DNA from: a bacterium
Lineage (GTDB): Bacteria; Bdellovibrionota; UBA2428
DNA: 64,000 nucleotides
NCBI GenBank assembly: GCA_009991595.1
Contig: JAACVK010000022.1
Location: 1-64,000 of the forward strand
Direction: 5' to 3'
Positions 9,097-17,494 of the stretch are shown here, in pieces; position 1 is the stretch's first letter, and each line of letters starts with the position of its first letter. The notes under the pieces are model-generated. The model was not told the origin of the DNA. It saw only the letters and a list, made by a program, of their open reading frames with translations, and did not search any database. A program made the position numbers and the translations under genes.

Positions 9097-10154
9097 AAAA
9101 AAGCGTTAGCATTAAAGCTCCCTGCAGGATTGACTTAGCAGGTGGGACCATCGACCTATGGCCACTTTATCTGTATTTCGGTGGTCATACACTCTGCCAT
9201 ATGGCGGTCGACATCTTTACGGAAGTAAAGATTAGCTTCGAAGCAAGAAAGCAAAGAAACATTCATATTGAAATTAATAGTTTCGACTTAAAAGAGAATG
9301 AAGCCTACACCTCTCTAAAATCCATTAAAGAGAGTCTGAAAAAAGACACCGCAAAAGTGCCTACCAGATGGATCAACCGTCTTTGTGTTGAATTTATTGA
9401 AAGCTCATTTAAAAAACTACCAACCGGCACCCTAAAAATAGAGTGCAAAAGCAAAGCGCCTCCAGGCTCTGGCTTAGGTGGTAGCTCTGTTTTAGGCGTA
9501 GCGCTATGGAGTGGATTTGAGAAACTGTTTCTAAAAAAAGCAGAAAGAACTCAACCTTGGGACGTGCAACGAAAAGTGCGCGATCTTGAAGCCGTAGAGA
9601 TTGAACATCCTGCCGGAGACCAAGATTACGTCCCCGCCCTCTTCGGCGGCCTCTTACTCTTTAATCTTTCCTACAATCACAGAAGTGTAAAAAAAGTTAA
9701 GGCTTCTACTGCAAAAAAACTCGCTGAACGCTTAGCCCTTGTCTACACCGGCGAACGACACCATTCTGGAATTAACAACTGGGAGCTTTTTACAAACTTC
9801 CACAAATGGGGCCATCCTTGCCGCGACCACTTAAAGAAAATTCACACAGTGTCTGCCGAGATGGCTGAATCTTTAGCAAACGACAAAATTTCAAATTTTC
9901 CAGGTCTTCTCAACAAAGAGTGGAGTTCTCGAAAACTTTTAGGAGAAGCCGTCAACGCACCTTCACTTAAACGCGCTTGGACCTTTGCAAAATCGCACGG
10001 TGCCACCGCACGAAAAGCATGTGGAGCAGGCGGCGGAGGTTGTCTGCTTGTATATTTCCCGAGCAAAACCAAAAGAGATACGTTTTTGAAAGAAAAGCCA
10101 CGAAACAGATTCGAACTTTATGCCGTAAACGTCGTTAGCAAAGGTCTCTATTAA
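9093..10154 (+). CDS. GHMP family sugar kinase (HddA/fucokinase-like)
   Basis: The ORF track begins at 9027, but the real start is almost certainly ATG 9093 (MKKSVSIKAPCRIDLAGG), giving 353 aa and an ATGA overlap with the preceding membrane protein gene. The GHMP motifs are in order: N-terminal substrate motif CRIDLAGGTIDLWP, ATP-binding PPGSGLGGSSVLG, and C-terminal GACGAGGGGCLLVYF. The first motif resembles D-glycero-D-manno-heptose 7-phosphate kinases and L-fucokinases. The expected reaction is ATP-dependent phosphorylation of a sugar or sugar phosphate; the substrate is not determined. No heptose pathway genes are adjacent. Confidence 0.8.
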   Translation: MKKSVSIKAPCRIDLAGGTIDLWPLYLYFGGHTLCHMAVDIFTEVKISFEARKQRNIHIEINSFDLKENEAYTSLKSIKESLKKDTAKVPTRWINRLCVEFIESSFKKLPTGTLKIECKSKAPPGSGLGGSSVLGVALWSGFEKLFLKKAERTQPWDVQRKVRDLEAVEIEHPAGDQDYVPALFGGLLLFNLSYNHRSVKKVKASTAKKLAERLALVYTGERHHSGINNWELFTNFHKWGHPCRDHLKKIHTVSAEMAESLANDKISNFPGLLNKEWSSRKLLGEAVNAPSLKRAWTFAKSHGATARKACGAGGGGCLLVYFPSKTKRDTFLKEKPRNRFELYAVNVVSKGLY

Positions 10155-10870
10155 CCCCTAACAAAGGGGTTCTTTTCAATCTCTTGCTCGATGATAGTAA
10201 GTGGCCCGTGCCCTGGAATAACCACCGCCTCGGGTGATTTTTTGTAGAGCTTGTTTTTAATGCTCTTTTCAATCTTTTGAGAGTCACCGCCCCACAAATC
10301 GGTTCGCCCAATGCCTCTTCTAAAGAGCGTGTCTCCTGTTAAAAGTATTTGTGGGATTTTCTCCCACTTACCAACGCTATAACTTTTGGGGGCACTAATG
10401 TCGCTTTGCCCATTCACACACAAGCAACAACTACCAGGTGTATGGCCAGGGGTTACAATCGACTCCACTCCATCAAAGCCTTCGTAAGTTTGCCCGTCTT
10501 TAATCCACCCAGTTAACTGAGGAACTTCAAAGGAATTCATTCCTAAAAACTGGGCCTGTAATGAAACATTGTCGTAAAGCCACAAGTCCTCTTTATGCAA
10601 ATATATCTTTGGTGGCGCAAGATCATATGCCTTGTTGCCTTCTACAAAAAGCTCGTAAAGTTTTTTAGTGGCCCCCACATGATCTAAATGCGCATGCGTG
10701 TGCCAAATAGTGTGCACCCCCACTCCAAGGCTTTGCAGTTTTTTTGAAATTAATTGCGCCTCGTCGCCAGGATCAACCACCAAAGCGGCCTTGGAGCCCT
10801 CTTGAACAATAATCGTGCAGTTACACTGAAGCATACCAACGGGGAAGGTCTCCATGTAATAATTTGCCAT
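10151..10870 (-). CDS. Metallo-beta-lactamase-fold hydrolase (glyoxalase II-like)
   Basis: About 239 aa from ATG 10870 (MANYYMETFPVG); the track start at 10900 adds ten residues with no family likeness. The metal-binding motif is THAHLDHVG, with further ligands in VTPGHTPGS, LTGDTLFRRGIGRTD and IPGHGP. This is the short YcbL/GloB-like branch of the MBL superfamily, usually Zn- or Fe-dependent thioesterases such as hydroxyacylglutathione hydrolases. The exact substrate cannot be read. It converges on the GHMP kinase gene with 4 nt overlap. Confidence 0.85.
   Translation of the reverse strand: MANYYMETFPVGMLQCNCTIIVQEGSKAALVVDPGDEAQLISKKLQSLGVGVHTIWHTHAHLDHVGATKKLYELFVEGNKAYDLAPPKIYLHKEDLWLYDNVSLQAQFLGMNSFEVPQLTGWIKDGQTYEGFDGVESIVTPGHTPGSCCLCVNGQSDISAPKSYSVGKWEKIPQILLTGDTLFRRGIGRTDLWGGDSQKIEKSIKNKLYKKSPEAVVIPGHGPLTIIEQEIEKNPFVRG
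10153..10177 (+). terminator. Candidate rho-independent terminator after the GHMP kinase
   Basis: AACCCC-TAACAAA-GGGGTT followed by CTTTTC begins at the kinase stop codon and lies inside the 3' end of the convergent MBL hydrolase gene. The stem is 6 bp and the T-tract is short, so it is moderately supported. Confidence 0.5.
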
Positions 10871-10916
10871 CCCCCGCAGCATAGCTAGGCGCCAAGGCAC
10901 TTTTCAAACACTATTA

Positions 10917-11402
10917 TTAAGTTTTCTTTTCAACTTTCGCTTGAATTGCCTTTAACTCAGAAGCAGATAAAAGGTCCTTGGCTCTACCCATTGCTTCTTT
11001 AGCGCTTATTAAATCACTTATATTTATGACTTTAATACTTTGTCCGTTGAGTTTTACCGTATCCGCTTTCGTTGAAACTCTCTCAAAGTCGCCAACACCT
11101 GTAATCGAGCTAATAAAATCCACGACACCCAAACTCGTCTCCAGATACAAATTATTAACTTGTTGTCCTTTTGGAGGCGCCTCCAGAAAAGACAGCTTGT
11201 TAACAGTCATTCTGTGCCGGGGATTGAACTCAGCTAAAGATTTTCGCAATTTTTCTATGTTTTCGGAGGTTAGTATCGTGCAAAGGTCTAAATCACGGGT
11301 TACCAATGTGGACCCATGCAACACTCCCGCAAAGCCTCCAACCACAACAAATTCAATTTCAGATTTAATAAGATGAAATAGAAGATCGTTAAGATTTTTC
11401 AT
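10917..11402 (-). CDS. Nucleotidyltransferase-fold protein (AbiEii/DUF6036-like), possible toxin half
   Basis: 161 aa. The N-terminal FVVVGGFAGVLHGSTLVTRDLDLC is the minimal nucleotidyltransferase motif GG-(x)n-G-S-(x)n-D-x-D, with Asp pair DLDL near residue 40 and a third acidic candidate in GVVDFI. The C-terminal helix region (DLISAKEAMGRAKDLLS) is also typical of stand-alone minimal nucleotidyltransferases. Proteins of this type often occur as one half of toxin-antitoxin-like pairs or as orphan tRNA or protein nucleotidylyl transferases. The start overlaps by 14 nt the end of a 53-aa gene, so the pair is co-translated. Confidence 0.75.
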   Translation of the reverse strand: MKNLNDLLFHLIKSEIEFVVVGGFAGVLHGSTLVTRDLDLCTILTSENIEKLRKSLAEFNPRHRMTVNKLSFLEAPPKGQQVNNLYLETSLGVVDFISSITGVGDFERVSTKADTVKLNGQSIKVINISDLISAKEAMGRAKDLLSASELKAIQAKVEKKT

Positions 11403-11550
11403 TTAACGTCAAACGCGCTTCTTCCAACTGCCAAACTAAATCAAGGGCTGATTGGTGCTCTTCTATTCTTTGCTCAGGAGTCAACTGAAGATTTCTCTCA
11501 ATAAGGTTCAAGTCAAAACCTGCCTTCTCAGCAAATTGCTCTTTTGTCAT
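11389..11550 (-). CDS. 53-aa helical protein paired with the nucleotidyltransferase (antitoxin candidate)
   Basis: Absent from the ORF track because of its size. ATG 11550 is preceded by GTGGAAGAA, a fair ribosome-binding site. The product begins MTKEQFAEKAGFDLNLIERN, contains LTPEQRIEEHQSALDL and ends in LNEKS. It is highly charged and predicted to be all-helical. The LTPEQRIEEHQ segment is reminiscent of small proteins I recall upstream of minimal nucleotidyltransferases. Its end overlaps the downstream gene by 14 nt and it is directly behind a good promoter. Antitoxin function is inference from the arrangement. Confidence 0.72.
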   Translation of the reverse strand: MTKEQFAEKAGFDLNLIERNLQLTPEQRIEEHQSALDLVWQLEEARLTLNEKS

Positions 11551-11566
11551 TTCTTCCACTTTTCAT

Positions 11567-11596
11567 ATTATAAACCTCTACGAGAAGAGAATTCAA
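11567..11596 (-). promoter_or_regulatory. Candidate sigma70-type promoter of the nucleotidyltransferase pair
   Basis: On the minus strand TTGAAT, an 18-nt spacer and a perfect TATAAT end 16 nt before ATG 11550. The spacer contains an imperfect inverted repeat (CTCTTCTCGTAGAG) that could serve as an operator. Confidence 0.55.
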
Positions 11597-11674
11597 TCAC
11601 CAAATATTCGCTAGGCCCAAAGGTATTTTTAACCGAAATCATTGCCAAAATTGGTCAATGCAGAGAACTCCATT

Positions 11675-12598
11675 TTAAAAAAGAATTGGAGCAAGGGCGG
11701 GAATCAAAAACAATGCGATCATTGTCGTCGCCAAGATACAAATTGCCGCCTTCTCGGGATGAGCCTTTAGCTCAGTCGCAATGACCACTCCATTAGCTGC
11801 CAAGGGAACTAAAGACATTAACATCAAGACTTGATAGTCTTCGTGTGCGTAGAGATGAAAATAATTTCTATCAAAAAAAATCATCGTAGCCATTAGAGTC
11901 GGCCACACAAGAAATTTTACAAGAACGGTCGTTAATATAAAGGACCAATCAAAATGATTAAAACGTGCGCGACTTACCCCCAATCCCAAGACCATCAAGC
12001 CTAAAACGGAATAAACACTTGTGAGCGTTTGGTTAATAGAAGTTAAAAATTCACCGCGCTCAACTCCCCAAAGGTTCAATCCGCAACCTAAGAAAAAGGC
12101 ATAGAGTGCTGGCAATTTTAAAACTCTTTTAATGGAGTCTTTCACTCCGTGATGCCCACGAGCGGTTAAATAAAAGCCAATCGTAAATTCAAAAATCACA
12201 TAGCCAAAAACAACTAAGATCGCATTTGAAACTCTCTCAATTCCCCAAAGAGCAATAATTGCTGGCAAGCCAAAATACCCAGTATTCCCAGAACCAACCA
12301 TAAAAGAAAGTATGTTTCGATCTGGGCTTTTCCACCTTCTTCCAAGAGTGTTGTAAAAGCCAATAGAAATAATCGAGGCCGCCAAGAGAAAAACAAAAGG
12401 CATGCCCAGTCGAGCGGGTGTCAGCTCGGCATCCAAAATAGACAAGAAGAAAACCAAAGGGACAACGAGGTATAAGAGTAATTTAGCTAGGGACTCTCTC
12501 CCAACACCCAAAAAACGTCCGGCAATAAAGCCTAAGAAAACATAAAAATACAAAGGCAGAAGTTTTTGAAAAAGAGCCCAAAACACAACGACGTTCAT
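11675..12598 (-). CDS. AEC family (auxin efflux carrier) membrane transporter
   Basis: 307 aa with about ten membrane segments. The N-terminal LPLYFYVFLGFIAGRFL, the mid-protein GSGNTGYFGLPAIIALWG with Asn/Gly residues in a broken helix, and the C-terminal MLMSLVPLAANGVVIATE are typical of the AEC/BART superfamily, which exports or imports small organic acids or amino acids. The substrate is unknown. The gene is divergent from the HAD phosphatase gene, with 124 nt between the starts. About 120 nt downstream begins the nucleotidyltransferase pair promoter region. Confidence 0.85.
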   Translation of the reverse strand: MNVVVFWALFQKLLPLYFYVFLGFIAGRFLGVGRESLAKLLLYLVVPLVFFLSILDAELTPARLGMPFVFLLAASIISIGFYNTLGRRWKSPDRNILSFMVGSGNTGYFGLPAIIALWGIERVSNAILVVFGYVIFEFTIGFYLTARGHHGVKDSIKRVLKLPALYAFFLGCGLNLWGVERGEFLTSINQTLTSVYSVLGLMVLGLGVSRARFNHFDWSFILTTVLVKFLVWPTLMATMIFFDRNYFHLYAHEDYQVLMLMSLVPLAANGVVIATELKAHPEKAAICILATTMIALFLIPALAPILF

Positions 12599-12722
12599 CT
12601 TCGGGGAAAATGGCAGGCTAAAGTCGAGATTTCAAACACAAATACTGTGAAATGAAGACTTTTTAGAAAAAATTCAATAAAAGCGTTCAAAAAGTGCCTT
12701 GGCGCCGTTACCCTAGGGACAG

Positions 12723-13568
12723 ATGAATAAGTTTGTAAAAGTTGATGAGCAAGAAATTATGGACCGTGTTTATAACGAAGCACCTAAAGATGCCGTGTGG
12801 GTCTTCGATTGCGATGGCACTCTTATCAACAGCGACATTTCAACTTTTACAGGTTGGTCGCTTGTTAAAAACGGAATGGCCAACCCTGACTTACTTCCCG
12901 AACCTTGGGTAAAAGGAAACAAGGGTATAAAAATCCCTTTTGATGAGTTTGAAGCCATCATCGATCATGTAACAAAAATAAAAGGCGTTACCGGATGTTA
13001 CGAATGGGAGATTGAACTTCAATCTGGCCTTTCTCCAAAAATGGTTATGGAGGTGGCGACCGAAGTTCTTGAAGTTGCCTTAAAAGAGGGCCACATTCGC
13101 TACACTCGTCATGTCGCAAAACTTGCCGAGCGAGTCAAAGAGAACGCTTGGGTTGTAAGTGGCAGCTCTCACCCAACCGTTTCTGCCATTACTGCCAAGC
13201 TTGGAATTCCACCCAACAGAGTCTTGGCCACAACCCTAGAAACTTTAGACGGCATCTATCAGATGCGCTTTGAAGACCCTGGAATCATTTGGGAAGAAAC
13301 CAAACGAGTTATTCTTGAACGAAACAATGTGAAAGAACCTTACTTCGTCGCTGGAGACACCATTGGGGATTGGTTCATGATGTTAATGCCCGGAAAATGG
13401 CGCTGGTGTGTTCTTTGGGATGACTACCGCCATCGTGGCATAGAGTGGCGCAATTTTCTAAAAGACAACTGCTTCAAGGGTATTGAGATTCCTATGGAGG
13501 CTGGCTTTTATACAATCAACCACAATAACTATGATTGGGTGATCGAAATCAAAGGTGACTTTAGCTAA
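12723..13568 (+). CDS. HAD-IB family phosphatase (phosphoserine phosphatase-like)
   Basis: 281 aa. All four HAD motifs are visible: motif I VFDCDGTLINSD (nucleophile Asp and acid/base Asp), motif II VVSGSSHP, a basic residue in the IIWEETKRV region, and motif IV GDTIGDWFMM. The pattern is that of subclass IB (SerB-like) phosphatases, though the family contains other small-molecule phosphatases. The protein ends only about 20 nt before an ABC permease gene on the same strand. Co-function with that importer (dephosphorylating an imported compound) is inference. Confidence 0.8.
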   Translation: MNKFVKVDEQEIMDRVYNEAPKDAVWVFDCDGTLINSDISTFTGWSLVKNGMANPDLLPEPWVKGNKGIKIPFDEFEAIIDHVTKIKGVTGCYEWEIELQSGLSPKMVMEVATEVLEVALKEGHIRYTRHVAKLAERVKENAWVVSGSSHPTVSAITAKLGIPPNRVLATTLETLDGIYQMRFEDPGIIWEETKRVILERNNVKEPYFVAGDTIGDWFMMLMPGKWRWCVLWDDYRHRGIEWRNFLKDNCFKGIEIPMEAGFYTINHNNYDWVIEIKGDFS

Positions 13569-13589
13569 AGCGACCTATATAAGGTGCCC

Positions 13590-15308
13590 ATGATGGGCCC
13601 TATCTGGAAAAACATTCAAATCAAGTGGTATTCCATCGCCTTGATTCTCGTCGCCTTGCTTGCTGCTCTCTCTCAAACACCTGAAGTCGACACCTTTATT
13701 GTTGAACTAGACCCCCTTGCAAACTCACTAGCATCACAAATCTTTTACTCTTTTTTAAGAATGCTTGGCGCTTTTGTTTTTGCGCTAGTTTTTGCCTTAA
13801 CCTTCGGCGTTCTGGCAGCCACCAGCACAACTAGAGCAAAAGTAATTCTTCCTGTTGTAGACATCTTACAAAGTGTTCCTCTTTTAGGGTTTTTCCCCAC
13901 TGCCATATTTTGGTTTATGAAACTAGGGTCAGCAAAGGTTGGTCTGGAAATGGCTGTGGTTTTTTTAATCTTCACTAGCCAAGCTTGGAACTTAGTTTTT
14001 GCCGTTTACGACGGAATTAAAAATATCCCAGAATCCACAAAACAAGCTGTCGAAAGCATGGCCCTAGGGCCTGTCGCCAAGTTTCGAAGACTTTACCTTC
14101 CCGCCGCTTTTCCTCGCATTGTTGACAACGCAGCTCTTAGTTGGGCCAATGGTTGGTATTTTTTAATGGCCTGCGAAATCATCGCCCTAGGACCCCTCAA
14201 CTATGAAGTTCCGGGCTTGGGGTCGGTCATGTTTCGAGCCGTCGAGAATAGTGATTGGCTTACTTTTTACAAAGGTTTAGGAGCACTCTTTGCTGTGATT
14301 ATTGCGATGGACTTTTTTATTTGGAGGCCTTTAGGAGCTCTTGCCTCTGTCTATCGCTTTGATTTCGGCGCACAAGACGAAGAGAACTCCTCTGAACTCT
14401 CAGAAGACGTTCTATCTTTTTATAGAAACCACTGGATTTGCTCCCCATTACACTGGCTTGGCCAATCTGTAGATTGGATCTTCACAAAGCTTGAAGACAG
14501 TTTTGATGACAAATACTCACCCGAGAAAACTCACACAAGTAAGACTTGGAAATGGGTGGATGCCTGTATCTCGATTGTTTTTTGGACCGGTATTGCCTCA
14601 GCTCTTGTTTGGTCAAGCCTAGAAATTTTTGAAGTTCTAACCACACCACACCCAATGACGGCCGCCTCGCTCTTGCTTGCAATCTTTTATTCAAGCCTTA
14701 GAGTTTTAGGGGCTTACGTTTTATGTTTAAGCTGGATTCTTCCTCTTTGCTTTTGGCTCCACAGAAGACAAAGTTATATGAGATGGGCTCAATCTACCGC
14801 ACAAATTTTAGCCTCCATTCCTGCAACAGCTTTTTTTCCGGTGATTGCTGTCCTAAGTTTTCGCTTTTTTCACACAACCGAACTAGCTGTCGCCCTCATG
14901 CTAGTCACCGGCATGCAATGGTATTTACTCTTTAATATTATTGGTGGAGCTCAAAGCATCGGCAGCGACCTTAAGGACTTAGGCAAAGCTCTAGACCTGA
15001 CCCGCCTTCAGTATTTTAAAAACATCTTCCTCCCTGCTATTGCCCCTGCCCTTGTGACTGGCTCTATTACCGCCGTAGGTGGTGGCTGGAACGCCTTAAT
15101 CATTGCCGAATACATTAAAATTGGAGACAAGCTCTACAAAGTCTTTGGAATTGGTGCCATCATCTCGGAATCGACCTTTGAGTCAGGCGACCGGAATTTA
15201 GTTGCCTACGCCCTCTTTTTTATGGTGTTTGTGATAGTGACCATCAACAAACTGTTTTGGCAGCCACTCTACAGCTGGGCTGAAAAAAAGTTTAGAATGG
15301 ACGATTAA
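13590..15308 (+). CDS. Fused double-domain ABC permease (NitT/TauT/SsuC type)
   Basis: About 572 aa, starting at ATG 13590 after AAGGTG, or GTG 13584 as in the track. Two binding-protein-dependent permease domains are joined head to tail, each with an EAA-loop coupling segment: the first near residues 150-200 ([24 protein letters not shown]), the second near 470-510 ([23 protein letters not shown]). Single-domain homologues such as SsuC or TauC have about 250 aa, so this polypeptide forms the whole channel alone. A charged cytoplasmic linker of about 80 residues joins the halves. The ATPase gene follows after 13 nt. There is no solute-binding protein gene in the cluster. Confidence 0.9.
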   Translation: MMGPIWKNIQIKWYSIALILVALLAALSQTPEVDTFIVELDPLANSLASQIFYSFLRMLGAFVFALVFALTFGVLAATSTTRAKVILPVVDILQSVPLLGFFPTAIFWFMKLGSAKVGLEMAVVFLIFTSQAWNLVFAVYDGIKNIPESTKQAVESMALGPVAKFRRLYLPAAFPRIVDNAALSWANGWYFLMACEIIALGPLNYEVPGLGSVMFRAVENSDWLTFYKGLGALFAVIIAMDFFIWRPLGALASVYRFDFGAQDEENSSELSEDVLSFYRNHWICSPLHWLGQSVDWIFTKLEDSFDDKYSPEKTHTSKTWKWVDACISIVFWTGIASALVWSSLEIFEVLTTPHPMTAASLLLAIFYSSLRVLGAYVLCLSWILPLCFWLHRRQSYMRWAQSTAQILASIPATAFFPVIAVLSFRFFHTTELAVALMLVTGMQWYLLFNIIGGAQSIGSDLKDLGKALDLTRLQYFKNIFLPAIAPALVTGSITAVGGGWNALIIAEYIKIGDKLYKVFGIGAIISESTFESGDRNLVAYALFFMVFVIVTINKLFWQPLYSWAEKKFRMDD

Positions 15309-15321
15309 GAAAGGAGCCCAC

Positions 15322-16083
15322 ATGAACGAATTCGAAAAAATACTAAGCGTCGAAAATGTTGGGCGCTCTTTTAAAACAAAGGCCGGAAACTTTATTGCCT
15401 TAGAGAACATCAATCTAGATTTTTTCGAAGAAGAATTCGTAGCCATTGTTGGCCCTTCTGGCTGCGGGAAAAGCACTTTATTAAAGATCATCAATGGAAT
15501 GCTTAAACCCAGCACGGGGAAAACCTCCTTTAGAGGGAAAGCCTTAGGTGGAATAAACCTAGAATGTTCAATGGTTTACCAGAATTTCGGCCTGCTCCCG
15601 TGGCTAAGCGTTCTTGAGAATATTGAGCTAGGGCTACTCAGCCGCGAGCTTTCAAACGCTCAGGCTCAAAAGAAGGCCGCTCATTACATTGATAAAGTCG
15701 GTTTAGATGGCCATGAAGAAGCCTATCCTCGCGAATTATCAGGGGGAATGAAGCAGCGAGTGGGCTTTGCTCGAGCCTTGGCCATTGAACCCGAAATTCT
15801 TCTGATGGACGAGCCCTTTAGCTCGCTGGATCCATTAACAGCCATAAACCTAAGGGAAGAAATACTGGACATCTGGGAAGATCCTAATCTACGAATAACA
15901 ACAGTGATTATGATAACTCACCAGATCGAAGAAGCCGTGGAAATGGCAGACCGCGTGATTGTAATGGACGGAAGTCCTGGCCACGTCGTCAAGGAAGTAA
16001 AGATTCCCCTAGAGCGGCCGCGCAACCGTAAGAGCAAAGAATTCGATCACTATGTAGGAGAAATATTCGAGCTAATCACTTGA
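15322..16083 (+). CDS. ABC transporter ATP-binding protein (NitT/TauT/SsuB type)
   Basis: 253 aa. Walker [11 protein letters not shown]-loop [11 protein letters not shown], signature LSGGMKQR, Walker B ILLMDEPF and the switch His in MITHQIEEA are all intact. It is a soluble ATPase energising the fused permease encoded immediately upstream. Related nitrate/sulfonate ATPases sometimes carry a C-terminal AAA-associated domain; here the protein ends right after the nucleotide-binding domain and that domain is encoded by the next gene. A good ribosome site (AAGGAG) precedes the start. Confidence 0.93.
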   Translation: MNEFEKILSVENVGRSFKTKAGNFIALENINLDFFEEEFVAIVGPSGCGKSTLLKIINGMLKPSTGKTSFRGKALGGINLECSMVYQNFGLLPWLSVLENIELGLLSRELSNAQAQKKAAHYIDKVGLDGHEEAYPRELSGGMKQRVGFARALAIEPEILLMDEPFSSLDPLTAINLREEILDIWEDPNLRITTVIMITHQIEEAVEMADRVIVMDGSPGHVVKEVKIPLERPRNRKSKEFDHYVGEIFELIT

Positions 16084-16095
16084 AACACTAAGAAA

Positions 16096-16599
16096 ATGGA
16101 CCACGACAGTAGTAGCAATAAAGAAATACAATCCCTTCCAGCCGCTGGAATATCTGAAACCCTAGGCCTCTTAGAAGTCATCGATGACCATGGTGGCGAA
16201 GAGAAATCTTACAGCCTAGCCTCTGAGCTCAACATCGAAACCGATTCTTTGCTGACGACTATTAAAGCAGCAGAAATGTTCGGCTTTATCGACACCCCAG
16301 GCCGAGACGTCATCTTGACTCCCATTGGCAAGCAAATGATTGAAACCGAGATGAACACCAAAAAGCAGCTTCTCTTAGAGCAGCTTAGAAAAATAGAACT
16401 GTTTGCAAAAGTAAAAGAAGCTTTAGAATCTCAAGAAGAAGAGAGACTTAGTCGTGATGACCTACTTAAAATGATTCAAAGCTGGCTCCCCAACGAGAAA
16501 GCCGAAGACCAGTTTGAAACGCTCATCAACTGGGGTCGCTGGGGCGAATTCCTCGGCTACAGCCAAGACGACGACTACGTCTACCTAGACCAAGGTTAA
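16096..16599 (+). CDS. Stand-alone AAA-associated C-terminal domain protein
   Basis: 167 aa, 12 nt after the ATPase gene. It matches what I recall of the AAA-associated domain (AAA_assoc_C, PF09821) usually fused behind NitT-type ABC ATPases: an SETLGLLEVIDDHGGEEKSYSLA start resembling a winged-helix module, the FIDTPGRDVILTPIGKQMIE segment, and the final INWGRWGEFLGYSQDD corresponding to the family W-G-R-x-x-E-x-x-x-Y ending. It is probably a regulatory or dimerisation subunit of the importer working in trans. The family assignment is from memory of the motif, not a search. Confidence 0.78.
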   Translation: MDHDSSSNKEIQSLPAAGISETLGLLEVIDDHGGEEKSYSLASELNIETDSLLTTIKAAEMFGFIDTPGRDVILTPIGKQMIETEMNTKKQLLLEQLRKIELFAKVKEALESQEEERLSRDDLLKMIQSWLPNEKAEDQFETLINWGRWGEFLGYSQDDDYVYLDQG

Positions 16600-16648
16600 A
16601 GGCGTCTAACACAACGCGCCCCTAAACGTTCCCTAGATCGTTTTTGCC

Positions 16649-16678
16649 TTGGCAGAAGAGAAGAGACTTTTCTACAAT
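16649..16678 (+). promoter_or_regulatory. Candidate sigma70-type promoter of thyA-folA
   Basis: TTGGCA, 18-nt spacer, TACAAT: each box matches consensus at five of six positions. The -10 box ends 7 nt before the thyA ATG, so the transcript would be leaderless or nearly so. No strong ribosome-binding site is present in between (only AGAG). Confidence 0.6.
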
Positions 16679-16685
16679 TTAGAGC

Positions 16686-17480
16686 ATGCAGGCTTATCAC
16701 GATTTACTTCTTAGAATCTTAGACGAGGGCACTGAAAAGCAAGATCGCACTGGCACCGGAACCCTAAGCATCTTTGGCCATCAAATGCGCTTTGACCTCT
16801 CTCAAGGATTTCCAGCTGTAACTACAAAGAAGCTCCACTTTCGCTCCATTATTCACGAGCTACTTTGGTTTTTAAAAGGCGACACCAACATTAAATACCT
16901 CCACGACAACCGCGTCACCATTTGGGACGAATGGGCCGACAACAAAGGCAATCTTGGACCTGTTTATGGCTATCAGTGGCGCAATTGGCCGGGAGCCGAC
17001 GGAAAGCACTACGACCAAATCGCCCAAGTCGTAGATCAAATTAAAAACAATCCCGATTCTAGAAGACACATCGTGTGCGCCTGGAATGTAGCTCAAGTTG
17101 AAAAAATGGCTCTGCCTCCTTGCCACACCTTGTTTCAATTTTATGTGGCTGAAGGAAAACTCTCTTGCCAACTGTATCAACGAAGTGCCGACGTGTTTTT
17201 AGGCGTGCCTTTTAACATTGTTAGCTATTCACTTCTAACTATGATGATCGCTCAGGTTTGTAACCTTGAACCCGGTGATTTCGTTCATACGTTTGGAGAC
17301 GCTCATCTTTACAAAAACCACCTAGAGCAAACAAAGCTTCAACTTTCACGTAAACCAGGCCCCCTACCTACAATGAAGATCAACGCTAATGTGAAAGACA
17401 TCTTTGAATTTAAGTATGAAGACTTTGAATTGATCGATTACGAACCACACCCGGGGATAAAAGCCCCTATTGCTGTTTAA
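16686..17480 (+). CDS. thyA: Thymidylate synthase
   Basis: 264 aa, the same length as the E. coli enzyme. It converts dUMP and 5,10-methylene-THF to dTMP and dihydrofolate. The N-terminal [24 protein letters not shown], the catalytic Cys in [12 protein letters not shown], the substrate-binding [17 protein letters not shown] and the C-terminal [11 protein letters not shown] are all conserved. folA, which recycles the dihydrofolate product, follows after 14 nt, the classical thyA-folA operon. Confidence 0.98.
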   Translation: MQAYHDLLLRILDEGTEKQDRTGTGTLSIFGHQMRFDLSQGFPAVTTKKLHFRSIIHELLWFLKGDTNIKYLHDNRVTIWDEWADNKGNLGPVYGYQWRNWPGADGKHYDQIAQVVDQIKNNPDSRRHIVCAWNVAQVEKMALPPCHTLFQFYVAEGKLSCQLYQRSADVFLGVPFNIVSYSLLTMMIAQVCNLEPGDFVHTFGDAHLYKNHLEQTKLQLSRKPGPLPTMKINANVKDIFEFKYEDFELIDYEPHPGIKAPIAV

Positions 17481-17494
17481 AGGAGATTTTTAAA

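Noticed and set aside
11452-11784. 110-aa plus-strand ORF
   Set aside because: It runs antisense to the 53-aa gene, its promoter and the end of the AEC gene, and its composition looks random.
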